Assembly (NCBI RefSeq): GCF_001639105.2
Contig: NZ_CP028907.1
Location: forward strand, 389,092 to 453,091
DNA length: 64,000 bases
Source: Azospirillum humicireducens
GTDB taxonomy: Bacteria; Pseudomonadota; Alphaproteobacteria; Azospirillales; Azospirillaceae
Direction of reading: 5' to 3'
This document shows positions 27,131-35,951 of this stretch, one piece after another. The notes beneath the pieces were generated by a model. That model saw nothing but the letters and a program-made list of their open reading frames with translations. It had not been told where the DNA came from and did no database searches. Positions within the stretch are counted from its first letter, which is position 1; each line of letters starts with the position of its first letter. The translations under genes and the position numbers were made by a program.

Positions 27131-27730
27131 ATGGCCGACATCGAGATGACGGGCCGGGAGATGACGGCTCCGCAGGACCGGCCCGGCGGACTTGCAGCCC
27201 TCCCCGGCAACCTGATGATGTGGATTCTGATCTTCAGCGAGCTTGCGGTGTTCGGCGCGGCTTTCCTGGGGTTCGCGGTCGCCCGCGTGCTGGACCCCGC
27301 CACCTTCGCCGCGGGGCAAGCCCATCTCAACGGCACGCTGGGGGCGTTGAACACGATGGTGCTGGTCACCAGCGGCTATCTGGCGGCGCGTGCCGTCGCC
27401 GCCGGTCGGCGTGGCGCCGTCAAGCAGGCGCGCCGGACGGCGGCGGTGGCGGCGGCGGTCGGATCGGTATTCCTGGCGGTGAAGGCTGTCGAGTATTCGG
27501 CGACGCTGGGCGCCGGGCTGACCATCGACAGCGACAGCTTCTTCACCCTTTACTTCCTGCTGACCGGTTTCCACGCCCTGCATGTCGTGCTGGGCATCGT
27601 CATCCTTCTTCTGGTCGCCTGCTCCGGACCGGAAACGCTGGTGGAGAATCTGGAGACCGGGGCCGCCTTCTGGCATATGGTCGATCTGGTCTGGGTGATC
27701 CTCTATCCGCTCGTCTACCTGATCCGCTGA
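27131..27730 (+). CDS. norE: NorE, cytochrome oxidase subunit III-like protein
   Basis: This 199-residue membrane protein has five helices and belongs to the cytochrome c oxidase subunit III superfamily, as seen in GNLMMWILIFSELAVFGAAF and FFTLYFLLTGFHALHVVLG...WHMVDLVWVILYPLVYL. NorE is needed for full NO reductase activity but is not part of the catalytic pair. It begins 56 bases after the FNR box and is followed by norF. No terminal oxidase genes are nearby, which supports NorE over a true oxidase subunit. Confidence 0.88.
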   Translation: MADIEMTGREMTAPQDRPGGLAALPGNLMMWILIFSELAVFGAAFLGFAVARVLDPATFAAGQAHLNGTLGALNTMVLVTSGYLAARAVAAGRRGAVKQARRTAAVAAAVGSVFLAVKAVEYSATLGAGLTIDSDSFFTLYFLLTGFHALHVVLGIVILLLVACSGPETLVENLETGAAFWHMVDLVWVILYPLVYLIR

Positions 27731-27741
27731 GGAGGCCGGTC

Positions 27742-28044
27742 ATGAGAATGCCCAAGACGATCGATCGGCTGACGCGGTCCTGGCTGGTGCTGATGGGCCT
27801 GACCGCCGTCACCCTGCTGTTCGCCCGCCATGGCGATGCCGGCGGCGGGGGCGGCGTCGCCGGGGCGGCGCTGTTGCTGGCGCTCGCCGTGGCAAAGGGG
27901 CGGGAGATCCTGCTGCATTACCTGGAACTGGATCAGGCCGGACCGGGCTGGCGACTGCTGATGACCGGCTGGCTGGTGCTGCTGTGCGGCGCCATCCTTC
28001 TGGTCACTTCGGCCGGGGCGTTGGGCTGGATCGGGAAACACTGA
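27742..28044 (+). CDS. norF: NorF, cytochrome oxidase subunit IV-like protein
   Basis: This 100-residue protein has three hydrophobic segments (SWLVLMGLTAVTLLFA, AGAALLLALAVAKGREILLHYLEL, TGWLVLLCGAILLVT) and matches the NorF/COX IV type in length and position. It accompanies NorE in NO reductase function. ATG 27742, after a GGAGG ribosome site 11 bases beyond norE, was chosen; the longer reading frame is an artefact crossing norE. Confidence 0.82.
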   Translation: MRMPKTIDRLTRSWLVLMGLTAVTLLFARHGDAGGGGGVAGAALLLALAVAKGREILLHYLELDQAGPGWRLLMTGWLVLLCGAILLVTSAGALGWIGKH

Positions 28045-28066
28045 CAAGTTTCAAGGATGACGGACT

Positions 28067-28222
28067 ATGACCGAAGTCAAGCTGGGCCTGCTTCTGGCCA
28101 GCCTTGCCGTGATCGTGTTCGCGGTAGCGCTCCACCGCCAGCGGGCACTGGGACGCAACGGACTGGTGACAGCCATCGCTGCCACCGCCGCCGTGTTCGC
28201 GGCGATGTTCTTCACGCAGTGA
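28067..28222 (+). CDS. 51-residue two-helix membrane protein after norF
   Basis: ATG at 28067, after AAGGATG and 22 bases from the norF stop, opens a 51-codon frame. It encodes two likely helices (GLLLASLAVIVFAVAL and LVTAIAATAAVFAAMFF) joined by a basic turn (HRQRALGRNG). Codon use matches neighbouring genes. I do not recognise a family. Position suggests a small accessory of NO reductase made from the norEF message. Confidence 0.6.
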   Translation: MTEVKLGLLLASLAVIVFAVALHRQRALGRNGLVTAIAATAAVFAAMFFTQ

Positions 28223-28386
28223 CGGCCGCGCCTTCCCCTCATGCGTGGAGCTGTCGCACGGTGGCAATGCGCCGTTGAGAACTTCGACATTGTCCACCGG
28301 GCCGCAAACGTGGAGGATCGCCGCAGCCGGGCCGCTTGATTGCCCCGTCATCGCATACTCCATCTGCAAGGACCGGACGAACCGCC

Positions 28387-29559
28387 ATGTTCAATGCGCT
28401 TTCCCGCCAGCCCGACGACGCCCTGCTCGCTCTGATCGGGCTTTACAAGCAGGATCCCCGGCCGGGCAAGGTCGATCTCGGCGTCGGGGTCTACCGCGAC
28501 GAGGAGGGGCGCACCCCGGTCTTCCGTGCGGTCAAGGCGGCCGAGCGCCTGCTGCTCGACGGGCAGGACAGCAAGTCCTATCTGGGGCTGGAAGGCGACG
28601 CGCTGTATCTGGAACGTCTGTGGTCGCTGGTGGGCGGCAAGGCCGGCATGAAGGTCACGGCTGCCGGCGTGCAGACGCCCGGCGGGTCGGGTGCGCTGCG
28701 TCTGGCCGCCGACCTTGTTCTGCGCGGCGGGTCGACGCGTGTCCTGGTCGGCCAGCCGACCTGGCCCAATCATGTCGGCATCTTCTCCGCCGCCGGGCTT
28801 GAGGTGGTCAGCCATCCCTTCTTCGACACCGCCGGCCAGACCGTTCTGTTCGACCGCATGGTCGCGGCCTTCGAGGCGGCGCAGCCCGGCGACGTCGCCC
28901 TGCTGCACGGCAGCTGCCACAACCCGACCGGCGCGCCGCTGTCGCTCGACCAGTGGAAGACCCTGGCGGCGGTGCTGGAGACGCGCGGCGTGCTGCCGCT
29001 GGTCGACCTCGCCTACCAGGGGTTCGGCCGCGGGCTGGACGAGGATGCGGAGGGGCTGCGCCACCTGATCGGCGCGGTTCCGGAGGCGCTGGTCGCCGTG
29101 TCATCGTCCAAGTCCTTCGGCCTCTACCGCGAGCGCACCGGCGCCATCTTCGCCGTCGCCGCGACCCAGGCGCCGGCCGACCTCGCCAAATCGAACCTGA
29201 TGGCGCTTGCCCGCACCAGCTATTCCATGCCGCCCGACCATGGCGCCGCCGTGGTCCGCACCATCCTGAGCGACGCCGCGCTGACCGCCGACTGGACCGC
29301 TGAACTGGACGGCATGCGCGCCCGCATCATCGGCATCCGCCGCAAGCTGGCCGCCGGCCTTGCCGGTGCCTTCCCCGCCCTGACGGCGGTGGCGGAGCAG
29401 GAGGGCATGTTCTCCCTGCTGCCGCTGACCGAGGCCGAGGTGCTGCGCCTGCGCGCCGACCACGCCATCTACATGCCGACCTCCGGCCGCATCAACATCG
29501 CCGGCCTGAAGACGGCCGAGGTTGACGATGTGGTCGCGAAGTTCGCCGCCCTTCGCTGA
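28387..29559 (+). CDS. Aromatic-amino-acid / aspartate aminotransferase
   Basis: This 390-residue PLP enzyme of aminotransferase class I resembles TyrB/AspC: VDLGVGVYRDEEGRTPVFRAVK at the start, LLHGSCHNPTG for the cofactor-phosphate side and the PLP lysine in VAVSSSKSFGLYRERTG. It would move amino groups between glutamate/aspartate and aromatic or branched oxoacids. Azospirillum-type bacteria use such enzymes in indole-pyruvate formation, but substrate cannot be fixed here. It stands alone 164 bases after the nor cluster, and the YitT gene follows after 17 bases. Confidence 0.88.
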   Translation: MFNALSRQPDDALLALIGLYKQDPRPGKVDLGVGVYRDEEGRTPVFRAVKAAERLLLDGQDSKSYLGLEGDALYLERLWSLVGGKAGMKVTAAGVQTPGGSGALRLAADLVLRGGSTRVLVGQPTWPNHVGIFSAAGLEVVSHPFFDTAGQTVLFDRMVAAFEAAQPGDVALLHGSCHNPTGAPLSLDQWKTLAAVLETRGVLPLVDLAYQGFGRGLDEDAEGLRHLIGAVPEALVAVSSSKSFGLYRERTGAIFAVAATQAPADLAKSNLMALARTSYSMPPDHGAAVVRTILSDAALTADWTAELDGMRARIIGIRRKLAAGLAGAFPALTAVAEQEGMFSLLPLTEAEVLRLRADHAIYMPTSGRINIAGLKTAEVDDVVAKFAALR

Positions 29560-29576
29560 TCGGGGAGACGAGCAGG

Positions 29577-30206
29577 ATGGCCGCGACCCTCCAGGCCCCA
29601 CCCGCGGCGGTGGACCGTCACCAGCTGTATGAAGATGCGCTCGCCATGCTGATGGGCACGCTGTTCATCGCGCTGGGCATGCTGATCTATTCCAAGACGA
29701 TGCTGCTGACCGGCAGCACCGCCGGACTGTCCCTGCTGCTGAGCTACGTCACCAAGGTTCAGTTCGGCATCATCTTCTTCGTCATCAACCTGCCCTTCTA
29801 TTGGCTGGCGTGGAAGCGGCTCGGCTGGAAATTCACCGCGCGCACCTTCATCGCGGTGGCACTGGTCACGATCTTCTCGCGCCTGACCGAGCAATGGGTG
29901 GGATTCGCCCATCTCGATCCGGTCTATGCGACGGTGGTCGGCAGCGGCCTTTGCGGCACCGGCCTCCTGATGCTGTTCCGCCACCGCACCGGGCTGGGCG
30001 GCGTCAACATCCTGGCCATCTACCTGCAGGAGCGCCACGGCATCCGCGCCGGCTACTTCCAGCTGGGCGTCGATCTGGCGATCCTGGCCGGCGCCTTCTT
30101 CGTATTGGCGCCGGACCGGCTGCTGCTGTCGGTGGTGGGAGCCGCCATCGTCAACCTGACGCTGGCGATCAACCACAAGCCGGGGCGCTATCTGGGGATG
30201 AGCTGA
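29577..30206 (+). CDS. YitT-family membrane protein (paralog 1)
   Basis: This 209-residue protein has five to six hydrophobic helices and the YitT/DUF161 features: TGSTAGLSLLLSYVT, FGIIFFVINLPFYWLAWKRLG and GTGLLMLFRHRTGLGGVNILAIYLQERHGI. The family has no settled function. A second copy is at 55999-56655, with matching motifs but clear divergence. It follows the aminotransferase gene after 17 bases, so the two are probably one operon; export of an amino or oxo acid is only a guess. Confidence 0.82.
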   Translation: MAATLQAPPAAVDRHQLYEDALAMLMGTLFIALGMLIYSKTMLLTGSTAGLSLLLSYVTKVQFGIIFFVINLPFYWLAWKRLGWKFTARTFIAVALVTIFSRLTEQWVGFAHLDPVYATVVGSGLCGTGLLMLFRHRTGLGGVNILAIYLQERHGIRAGYFQLGVDLAILAGAFFVLAPDRLLLSVVGAAIVNLTLAINHKPGRYLGMS

Positions 30207-30228
30207 GGGTCCGCTGCGGGCGTCGAGG

Positions 30229-30702
30229 TCAGCGCCCGCAGCATGCCTTGTGCTTGCGCCCGGACCCGCAGGGGCAGGGATCGTTGCGGCCGACCTTCAC
30301 CACCCGGCGCGGCGGGTCCTTGGGGTTCAGCACGCTGTCGACATAGAGCCAGCGTCCATCCACCCGGCGGAAGCGTGACCGTTCATGCAGCGGCCACTCC
30401 TCCCCGTCGCGGCGGAAGGTCAGGAAGAATTCGACCATCCCGTCGTCGCCGTTCTCTTCCGCCTTCATCACGGTCAACGGTCCCCAGTCGCATTCCTCCG
30501 CCACGCGAACGGCATCGTCACGGTTGAATCCGGCATGGGTTTCCGGCGCGCAACTGCGCTCGATATGGTCGATGTCGTGGCGGACGAAGGCGGTGTAGCG
30601 GGAGCGCATCAGCGCCTCGGCGCTGGGGGCGGGCTCCCCCGCCAGGATCGGACCGCAGCAAAGGTCGAGGGCGCGGCCGGAACCGCAAGGACAGGCGGAC
30701 AT
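30229..30702 (-). CDS. YchJ-like protein with two SEC-C zinc motifs
   Basis: This 157-residue protein has SEC-C zinc-binding motifs at both ends, CPCGSGRALDLCC near residue 4 and DPCPCGSGRKHKACC at the C-terminus, around an NTF2-like core (RSRYTAFVRHDIDHIERSC). This is the YchJ layout. The biochemical role is unknown; SEC-C motifs elsewhere bind zinc and contact ribosome or chaperone partners. ATG 30702 gives a typical length; another in-frame ATG at 30717 is possible. It ends just inside the convergent YitT region. Confidence 0.85.
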   Translation of the reverse strand: MSACPCGSGRALDLCCGPILAGEPAPSAEALMRSRYTAFVRHDIDHIERSCAPETHAGFNRDDAVRVAEECDWGPLTVMKAEENGDDGMVEFFLTFRRDGEEWPLHERSRFRRVDGRWLYVDSVLNPKDPPRRVVKVGRNDPCPCGSGRKHKACCGR

Positions 30703-30752
30703 TGACAGGCATTCCATCGTAAAAGGCCGGAGCCGCGGAAAATCGGCAAAGG

Positions 30753-31394
30753 CTATCGTGTAGCAGGCGCCGCGCCGCTCAGGAACAGGTCGATCGCCTT
30801 GTCTATGAAAGCGTAACGCTCCTCGTCGGTCGGATGGGGATGCAGACCCAGCACCATCTGGCAATAGGGACCGCCCTGCAAGGCCGCCAGGAACTGCCGG
30901 GCGACGAAGGCCGGATCGTCCGTCACGATCACGCCGCGCTCGGCCATGTGGGTGAACAAGGCGACGTAGTTGGCGATGCCTTTCTCCGGTCCGGCCCGGT
31001 AATAGAGCTGTGCCGCCTCCGGCATCCGCATCGCCTCCCCCGCCACCGACTGGTGGACGCGGATGGCCGCTTCCGACCATGCCAGATCGACGAAGCGGCG
31101 GCCGACATGGACCAGAATGTCGCGCAGGGGCAGGCCATCGAACATTTCCGGCATGAATTGCAGGCCGCTCCGTTCACACTCGGCGGAGATCACCGCCGTG
31201 TAGAGTTCCTCCTTGGAGGGGAAGCGGGTGTAGAGCGTGGTTTTCGAGACGCGCGCCTGCTGGGCCACCTGATCCATGGAGGTCGCCGCGTAGCCAAGCT
31301 CCAGAAACACCTCCCGCGCGGCGGCAAGGATCTGTTCCGCCTTCGCATCGTGGGACGCGGGCGGTAGAGCGGTTTTTTGCTGCAATGACTGCAC
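30753..31394 (-). CDS. TetR-family regulator of the adjacent RND pump
   Basis: This regulator of about 213 residues has an N-terminal helix-turn-helix (AAREVFLELGYAATSMDQVAQQARVSKTTLYTRFPSKEELY) written here only as its visible pattern of TSMDQVA and KTTLYTRFPSK, followed by a helical ligand domain. It is divergent from the RND genes and should repress them. The start is uncertain: GTG 31394 is taken, with TTG 31385 as alternative. A long upstream extension of the frame runs antisense to the adaptor gene and is rejected. A candidate operator lies directly upstream. Confidence 0.83.
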   Translation of the reverse strand: MQSLQQKTALPPASHDAKAEQILAAAREVFLELGYAATSMDQVAQQARVSKTTLYTRFPSKEELYTAVISAECERSGLQFMPEMFDGLPLRDILVHVGRRFVDLAWSEAAIRVHQSVAGEAMRMPEAAQLYYRAGPEKGIANYVALFTHMAERGVIVTDDPAFVARQFLAALQGGPYCQMVLGLHPHPTDEERYAFIDKAIDLFLSGAAPATR

Positions 31395-31395
31395 T

Positions 31396-31409
31396 GAACT
31401 GTACCGTTC
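31396..31409. promoter_or_regulatory. Candidate TetR operator
   Basis: GAACTGTACCGTTC is a near-perfect palindrome around GTAC, immediately before the tetR start. A related ACAGTACGATACAGT stretch lies at 31447-31461 nearer the RND gene. Both would let one repressor control both divergent promoters. Confidence 0.5.
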
Positions 31410-31484
31410 ACTCTTGACGTTGATCGGATGCCGGAGTAGGACGGTAACAGTACGATACAGTCCAGTCCAGTGGGGAGACGTGGT

Positions 31485-32603
31485 ATGGCCCAATTCCGCA
31501 AACGACGGTTTGCGTCCACCGTGATGGCGACCGCCGCCATGCTGACGGTGGCGGGCTTGTTGACCGGCTGCAACGAAACGCACTCCGCGTCCACTCCCGC
31601 CGAGACGGAAGTCAGGCCGGTGCGGGTCGCCACGGTCGCTCTCGAACCGCTGGTCGACAGCGTGCGCTACCCGGCGGTGATTCGGCCGCGGGTGGAGGCG
31701 GATGTCGGCTTCCGCGTCGGCGGCAAGGTCACTGCCCGGCTGGTGGATGTCGGCACCCGCATCGAACCCGGCATGCCGCTCGCCCGCCTCGATCCCACGG
31801 ATCTTCAACTGCAGATTCGCGCGTCTCAGGCGCAACTCGCCTCGGCGCAGGCCGACGCGGCCAATGCGCGCAGCGACTTCCAACGCTATGCCAGCCTGCG
31901 CAACGGCGAATGGACGACGCGGCAGGAATATGACCGCCGCAAGACGACCCTCGACAAGGCCGATTCCAAGGTGCGGGAGGTGGAGGCGCAGCTGCGGGTC
32001 CTGAACAACTCCGCCCAATATGCGACGCTGGTGGCGGACGAGGCCGGCATCGTCACCGCGACGCTGATCGAGCCGGGCCAGGTGGTTGCATCCGGCCAAA
32101 CCGCCCTGCGCGTCGCCCGGCTGGGTGCCCTCGAGGCGGTTGCCAACATCCCCGAACAGCAGGTGGGCGCCCTGCCCCGGCAGAAACTGTCGGTTGAGCT
32201 GTGGTCCCACCCCGGCCAGAGCATCGCTGGCAGCTTGCGCGAGGTCTCGCCCAGCGCCGACGCCAGCACCCGCACCTTCCAGGCGAAGATCGCGCTGGCC
32301 GATCCGCCGCCGACGGTCCAGCTCGGCATGACCGCCACCGTCACCGCCGCCGCCGATCACGGGGCGCCTGTTGCCCGCCTGCCGCTCAGCGCGCTGACCC
32401 AGCGCGAGCAGAAGCCGGCGGTCTGGGTGCTGGCCGCCCCTGACGACCGGCTGGAACTGCGCCCGGTCAGCGTCGCCGCCTATGCCGGCGACCTCGCGCT
32501 GATCGGCGGCGGGCTGAAGGATGGCGAGCGTGTCGTCACCGCCGGCGTCCACAAGCTCGACGCCGGGCAGAAGGTCCGCGTCTGGACGGAGCCGGCGCGA
32601 TGA
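31485..32603 (+). CDS. RND efflux periplasmic adaptor (membrane fusion protein)
   Basis: This 372-residue lipoprotein links the inner-membrane pump to an outer-membrane channel. It has a lipobox (LLTGC, Cys about residue 29), a lipoyl half-motif VGFRVGGKVTARLVDVGTRI, a coiled-coil hairpin rich in Ala/Gln (RASQAQLASAQADAANARSD), the second lipoyl half ATLIEPGQVV and beta-barrel segments. ATG 31485 sits eight bases after GGGGAG. Its stop overlaps the pump start by four bases. No outer-membrane TolC-type gene is next to it. Confidence 0.9.
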   Translation: MAQFRKRRFASTVMATAAMLTVAGLLTGCNETHSASTPAETEVRPVRVATVALEPLVDSVRYPAVIRPRVEADVGFRVGGKVTARLVDVGTRIEPGMPLARLDPTDLQLQIRASQAQLASAQADAANARSDFQRYASLRNGEWTTRQEYDRRKTTLDKADSKVREVEAQLRVLNNSAQYATLVADEAGIVTATLIEPGQVVASGQTALRVARLGALEAVANIPEQQVGALPRQKLSVELWSHPGQSIAGSLREVSPSADASTRTFQAKIALADPPPTVQLGMTATVTAAADHGAPVARLPLSALTQREQKPAVWVLAAPDDRLELRPVSVAAYAGDLALIGGGLKDGERVVTAGVHKLDAGQKVRVWTEPAR

Positions 32604-35600
32604 ACCACTCCCGCATGAATCTGTCGGCCTGGGCGCTGGCGCACCGCACGCTGGTGCTGTTCATGATGCTCGCCAGCGTGCTGGCCGGCGCGCTCGCCTA
32701 CATGAATTTGGGCCGGGCGGAGGATCCGTCCTTCACCTTCAAGGTGATGGTGGTCCGCACCCAGTGGCCGGGCGCCACCGCGCGCGAGGTTGAACAGTTC
32801 GTCACCGACCGCATCGAGAAGAAGCTGGAGGAGGTGCCCTATTACGACGTCTCCCGCAGCTATTCAAAGCCCGGCGAATCTGTGGTCTTCGTCCAGCTGA
32901 AGGACTACACCCCACCCAGGATGGTGGCCGACCTGTGGTATCAGGTTCGCAAGAAGATCGGTGACATCCAGTATACCTTGCCCGATGGTGTGGTCGGCCC
33001 CTTCTTCAACGACGAATTCGGCGACGTTTACTCCGCCATCTACGGATTCATGGGCGAGGACTTCACACCGGCCCAGCTGAAGAAGGTGGCGGAACAGGCG
33101 CGTGCCCGTCTGCTGAAGCTGCCGGGCGTCGAGAAGATCGACCTGATCGCCCCGCAGGAGGAGCGCGTCTATGTCGAGATCTCCAGCCAGCGGCTCGCCA
33201 GCTTCGGCCTGCCGGTGGAGTCGGTGATTGAGGCATTGCAGCGCGAGAATGCCATCGCCGCATCGGGCGACGTCGATACCGGTTCGCAGCGGGTCTATGT
33301 CCGCCTCGACCTCGGGCTCGACACCGCCGCGGCGGTGCGCGCCATCCCGGTGGAGAGCGGCGGACGGCTGCTGACCATCGGCGACGTGGCGGAGGTCAAG
33401 CGCGGCTATGTCGAGCCGCGCCGCTACACCTTGCGCTACAAGGGGCGCGACGCCATCGGGCTCGGCGTCGTCATGGCCAAGGGCGGCAACGTGCTGAAGC
33501 TGGGCGAGCAACTCGACGTCGCGATGGCGAAGGTCAGGGCGGAACTGCCGGTCGGGCTGGAGGTGGCGCAGATCGCCGACCAGCCGACGGTGGTCGAACG
33601 GTCGGTCGGCGAATTCATGAAGTCGCTGGCTGAGGCGCTGGGCATCGTCATCCTGGTCAGCCTCGTCAGCCTGGGCTGGCGCACCGGCATCGTCGTGGCG
33701 CTGGCGGTGCCGCTGGTGCTGGCGATGACGCTGGTGGCTATGCAGATCCTCCACATCGACCTTCAGCGCATCTCGCTGGGCGCCCTCATCATTGCGCTCG
33801 GCCTGCTGGTGGACGACGCCATCATCGCGGTGGAGATGATGGTGGTGAAGATGGAGCAGGGATGGGACCGGCTGAAGGCCGGGGCCTTCGCCTACACCTC
33901 CACCGCCTTTCCGATGCTGAGCGGCACCATCGTCACCGCCGCCGGCTTCGTCCCCGTCGGCTTCGCGGCCTCGGCCGCCGGCGAGTACACCAACTCCATC
34001 TTCTGGGTGGTGGCGTTGTCGCTGATGCTGTCCTGGGTGGTGGCGGTGATCTTCACCCCCTATCTCGGCTGGCTCCTGCTGCCCAAGCCCAAGCATGTGG
34101 TGCCGGACGGTCACGAGCTGGACATCTACAACACGCGGACCTACCGCATCCTGCGCGGCATGATCGAGGCCTGCGTCCGCGCGCGCTGGCTCACCATCGG
34201 CGTGACCGTGGCGGCCTTCGTCACCGCGCTTGTCGGCTTCGGCCATGTGCAGCAGCAGTTCTTCCCGTCCGCCAGCCGGCCGGAGCTGCTGATCGACATC
34301 CGCCTTGCCGAAGGCTCGTCCTTCGAGGCGACCGCCGCCGAGGTGAAGCGACTGGAGGCGGTGCTGGCCAAGGATCCCGACGTCGATTACTGGGTCGCCT
34401 ACACCGGCGGCGGCTCCCCGCGCTTCTACCTGCCGCTCGACCAGCAGCTGGAGACCGCCAACTTCGCCCAATTCATGGTGATGACCAAGGGGCTGGAGGA
34501 GCGTGAGCATTTCATGCAGCGGCTGGAGCCGACGCTGGAGGCCGATTTCCCCGCCGCCCGCGTCCGCATCAGCCGGCTGGAGAACGGCCCGCCGGTCGGC
34601 TATCCGGTGCAGTTCCGCGTCACCGGCGACGACCCGGCGACCATCCGCAAGATCGCCTATCAGGTGCGCGATGCCATGCGCGCCCACCCCAACACCGCCA
34701 ACGTCCATCTGGATTGGGACGAGCTGTCCAAGCGCGTCCGGCTGGAAGTGGACACCGCCAAGGCCCGCGCGCTCGGCGTGTCGAAGCAGGATTTGTCCAA
34801 CGCTTTGCAACTGCTGCTGAACGGCATGTCGGTCACGCAGTACCGCGAGGGGACGGAGCTGATCGGTGTCCTGCTGCGCACCACGCCGGAGGAGCGGGCG
34901 GATCTGTCGCGCCTGGGCGAGCTGAACATCCGCACCAGCCGCGGCACCACCGTACCGCTGAGCCAGGTCGCCACCGTCCGCTACGAGCTGGAGGAGCCGG
35001 TGCTGTGGCGCCGGGCCCGCGAGACGACGATGACGATCAAGGGCGACGTCACGGGAGGGCTGCAGGCTCCGGTGGTCAGCACCCAGTTGAACGGGCAGCT
35101 GAACGCGCTCCGCGCCACCCTGCCCGACGGCTATGCCATCACCCAAGGCGGCGCCATCGAGGAGAGCGCCAAGGGCCAGGACTCCATCAATGCCATGATG
35201 CCGCTGATGCTGCTGATCATGGTCACAACGCTGATGCTGCAACTGCAGAGCTTCTCGCGCGTGTTCATGGTCCTGCTGACGGCGCCGCTGGGGCTGATCG
35301 GCGTCACCGCGTCGCTTCTGCTGTTCAACCTGCCCTTCGGCTTCGTCGCCATGCTGGGCGTCATCGCGCTGGCCGGCATCATCATGCGCAACTCGGTCAT
35401 CCTGGTCGACCAGATCGAGCAGGACATCCGCAGCGGCCGGTCGCGCTGGGAGAGCATCGTGGAAGCGACGGTGCGCCGTGCCCGCCCGATCGCACTCACA
35501 GCAGCCGCGGCGATCCTCGCCATGATCCCGCTGACGCACAGCGTCTTCTGGGGCCCCATGGCGGTTGCCATCATGGGCGGTCTGGCGGGCGCCACCGTGC

Positions 35601-35722
35601 TGACGATCTTCTTCCTGCCGGCGCTCTACGCCGCCTGGTTCCGCGTGCCCCGGCCGGAAAGGGAAGAGGCGGAGGACAGCAGGGTGAACGGCGCGCTGCC
35701 CAATCCGGCACTGGGGGACTGA
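32600..35722 (+). CDS. RND-family efflux pump, inner-membrane transporter
   Basis: This 1040-residue transporter has the twelve-helix RND plan with two large periplasmic loops. The proton-relay aspartate pair is visible in LGLLVDDAIIAVEMM (helix 4). The second-half helices include FVAMLGVIALAGIIMRNSVILVDQIEQ and FWGPMAVAIMGGLAGATVLTIFFLP. It resembles the AcrB/MexB-related group, though substrate cannot be told. Overlapping start with the adaptor gene indicates coupled translation. Its 3' end is followed by an FNR-type box only 22 bases later. Confidence 0.92.
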   Translation: MNHSRMNLSAWALAHRTLVLFMMLASVLAGALAYMNLGRAEDPSFTFKVMVVRTQWPGATAREVEQFVTDRIEKKLEEVPYYDVSRSYSKPGESVVFVQLKDYTPPRMVADLWYQVRKKIGDIQYTLPDGVVGPFFNDEFGDVYSAIYGFMGEDFTPAQLKKVAEQARARLLKLPGVEKIDLIAPQEERVYVEISSQRLASFGLPVESVIEALQRENAIAASGDVDTGSQRVYVRLDLGLDTAAAVRAIPVESGGRLLTIGDVAEVKRGYVEPRRYTLRYKGRDAIGLGVVMAKGGNVLKLGEQLDVAMAKVRAELPVGLEVAQIADQPTVVERSVGEFMKSLAEALGIVILVSLVSLGWRTGIVVALAVPLVLAMTLVAMQILHIDLQRISLGALIIALGLLVDDAIIAVEMMVVKMEQGWDRLKAGAFAYTSTAFPMLSGTIVTAAGFVPVGFAASAAGEYTNSIFWVVALSLMLSWVVAVIFTPYLGWLLLPKPKHVVPDGHELDIYNTRTYRILRGMIEACVRARWLTIGVTVAAFVTALVGFGHVQQQFFPSASRPELLIDIRLAEGSSFEATAAEVKRLEAVLAKDPDVDYWVAYTGGGSPRFYLPLDQQLETANFAQFMVMTKGLEEREHFMQRLEPTLEADFPAARVRISRLENGPPVGYPVQFRVTGDDPATIRKIAYQVRDAMRAHPNTANVHLDWDELSKRVRLEVDTAKARALGVSKQDLSNALQLLLNGMSVTQYREGTELIGVLLRTTPEERADLSRLGELNIRTSRGTTVPLSQVATVRYELEEPVLWRRARETTMTIKGDVTGGLQAPVVSTQLNGQLNALRATLPDGYAITQGGAIEESAKGQDSINAMMPLMLLIMVTTLMLQLQSFSRVFMVLLTAPLGLIGVTASLLLFNLPFGFVAMLGVIALAGIIMRNSVILVDQIEQDIRSGRSRWESIVEATVRRARPIALTAAAAILAMIPLTHSVFWGPMAVAIMGGLAGATVLTIFFLPALYAAWFRVPRPEREEAEDSRVNGALPNPALGD

Positions 35723-35744
35723 TAACCACCTCTTTCGCTCAGGC

Positions 35745-35758
35745 TTGACCGCGGTCAA
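35745..35758. promoter_or_regulatory. FNR/NnrR-type box in the gap after the RND genes
   Basis: TTGAC-CGCG-GTCAA, identical to the nor box at 27062, but not directly upstream of any protein gene on either strand. The first thing downstream on the plus strand is a set of hairpins ending in a terminator; the antiporter gene on the minus strand starts 1.7 kb away. Confidence 0.7.
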
Positions 35759-35792
35759 GGGGGCATGCCGCTACGGCATGCGAGGGTGCGGC

Positions 35793-35887
35793 CACAATCG
35801 ATCTCCCGATTGCATCATCACCGCTGATGATCCTCTTTCGTACTGTGACTTCGCGCCCGGCGGCATTGGCCTCCGGGCGTTTTTTTG
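35793..35887 (+). ncRNA. Candidate FNR/NnrR-controlled small RNA
   Basis: If the FNR box acts at the usual -41.5 position, transcription would begin near 35793 and stop at the terminator at 35887, giving about 95 bases. In that span are CAATCG-N6-CGATTG (35795-35812) and ATCATCA-CCGC-TGATGAT (35814-35831), both perfect stems, then the terminator hairpin. A further perfect hairpin, GCATGCCG-CTA-CGGCATGC (35763-35781), lies just upstream and could be inside the RNA if the start is earlier. No ORF is supported. Alternatively these are simply 3' structures of the RND message. Confidence 0.4.
35854..35887 (+). terminator. Intrinsic terminator
   Basis: CGCCCGG (35854-35860) pairs with CCGGGCG (35873-35879) and is followed by a run of eight T residues. 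It ends plus-strand transcription from the RND operon and/or the candidate small RNA. Confidence 0.88.
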
Positions 35888-35951
35888 CGCTCAAGCTGCG
35901 AACCCGCGAAGGGGGGGACGGACTCTCCCCTCCCCCGGCGGCCCCGTAAGG

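Noticed and set aside
31395..32552. Upstream extension of the TetR frame
   Set aside because: It runs antisense through the adaptor gene and would bury the helix-turn-helix deep in the protein.
32864..35758. 964-codon open frame antisense to the RND pump
   Set aside because: Stop-free antisense frames are common in GC-rich coding DNA. Its protein is His/Gln/Arg-rich without family motifs, while the sense frame is a complete RND transporter.
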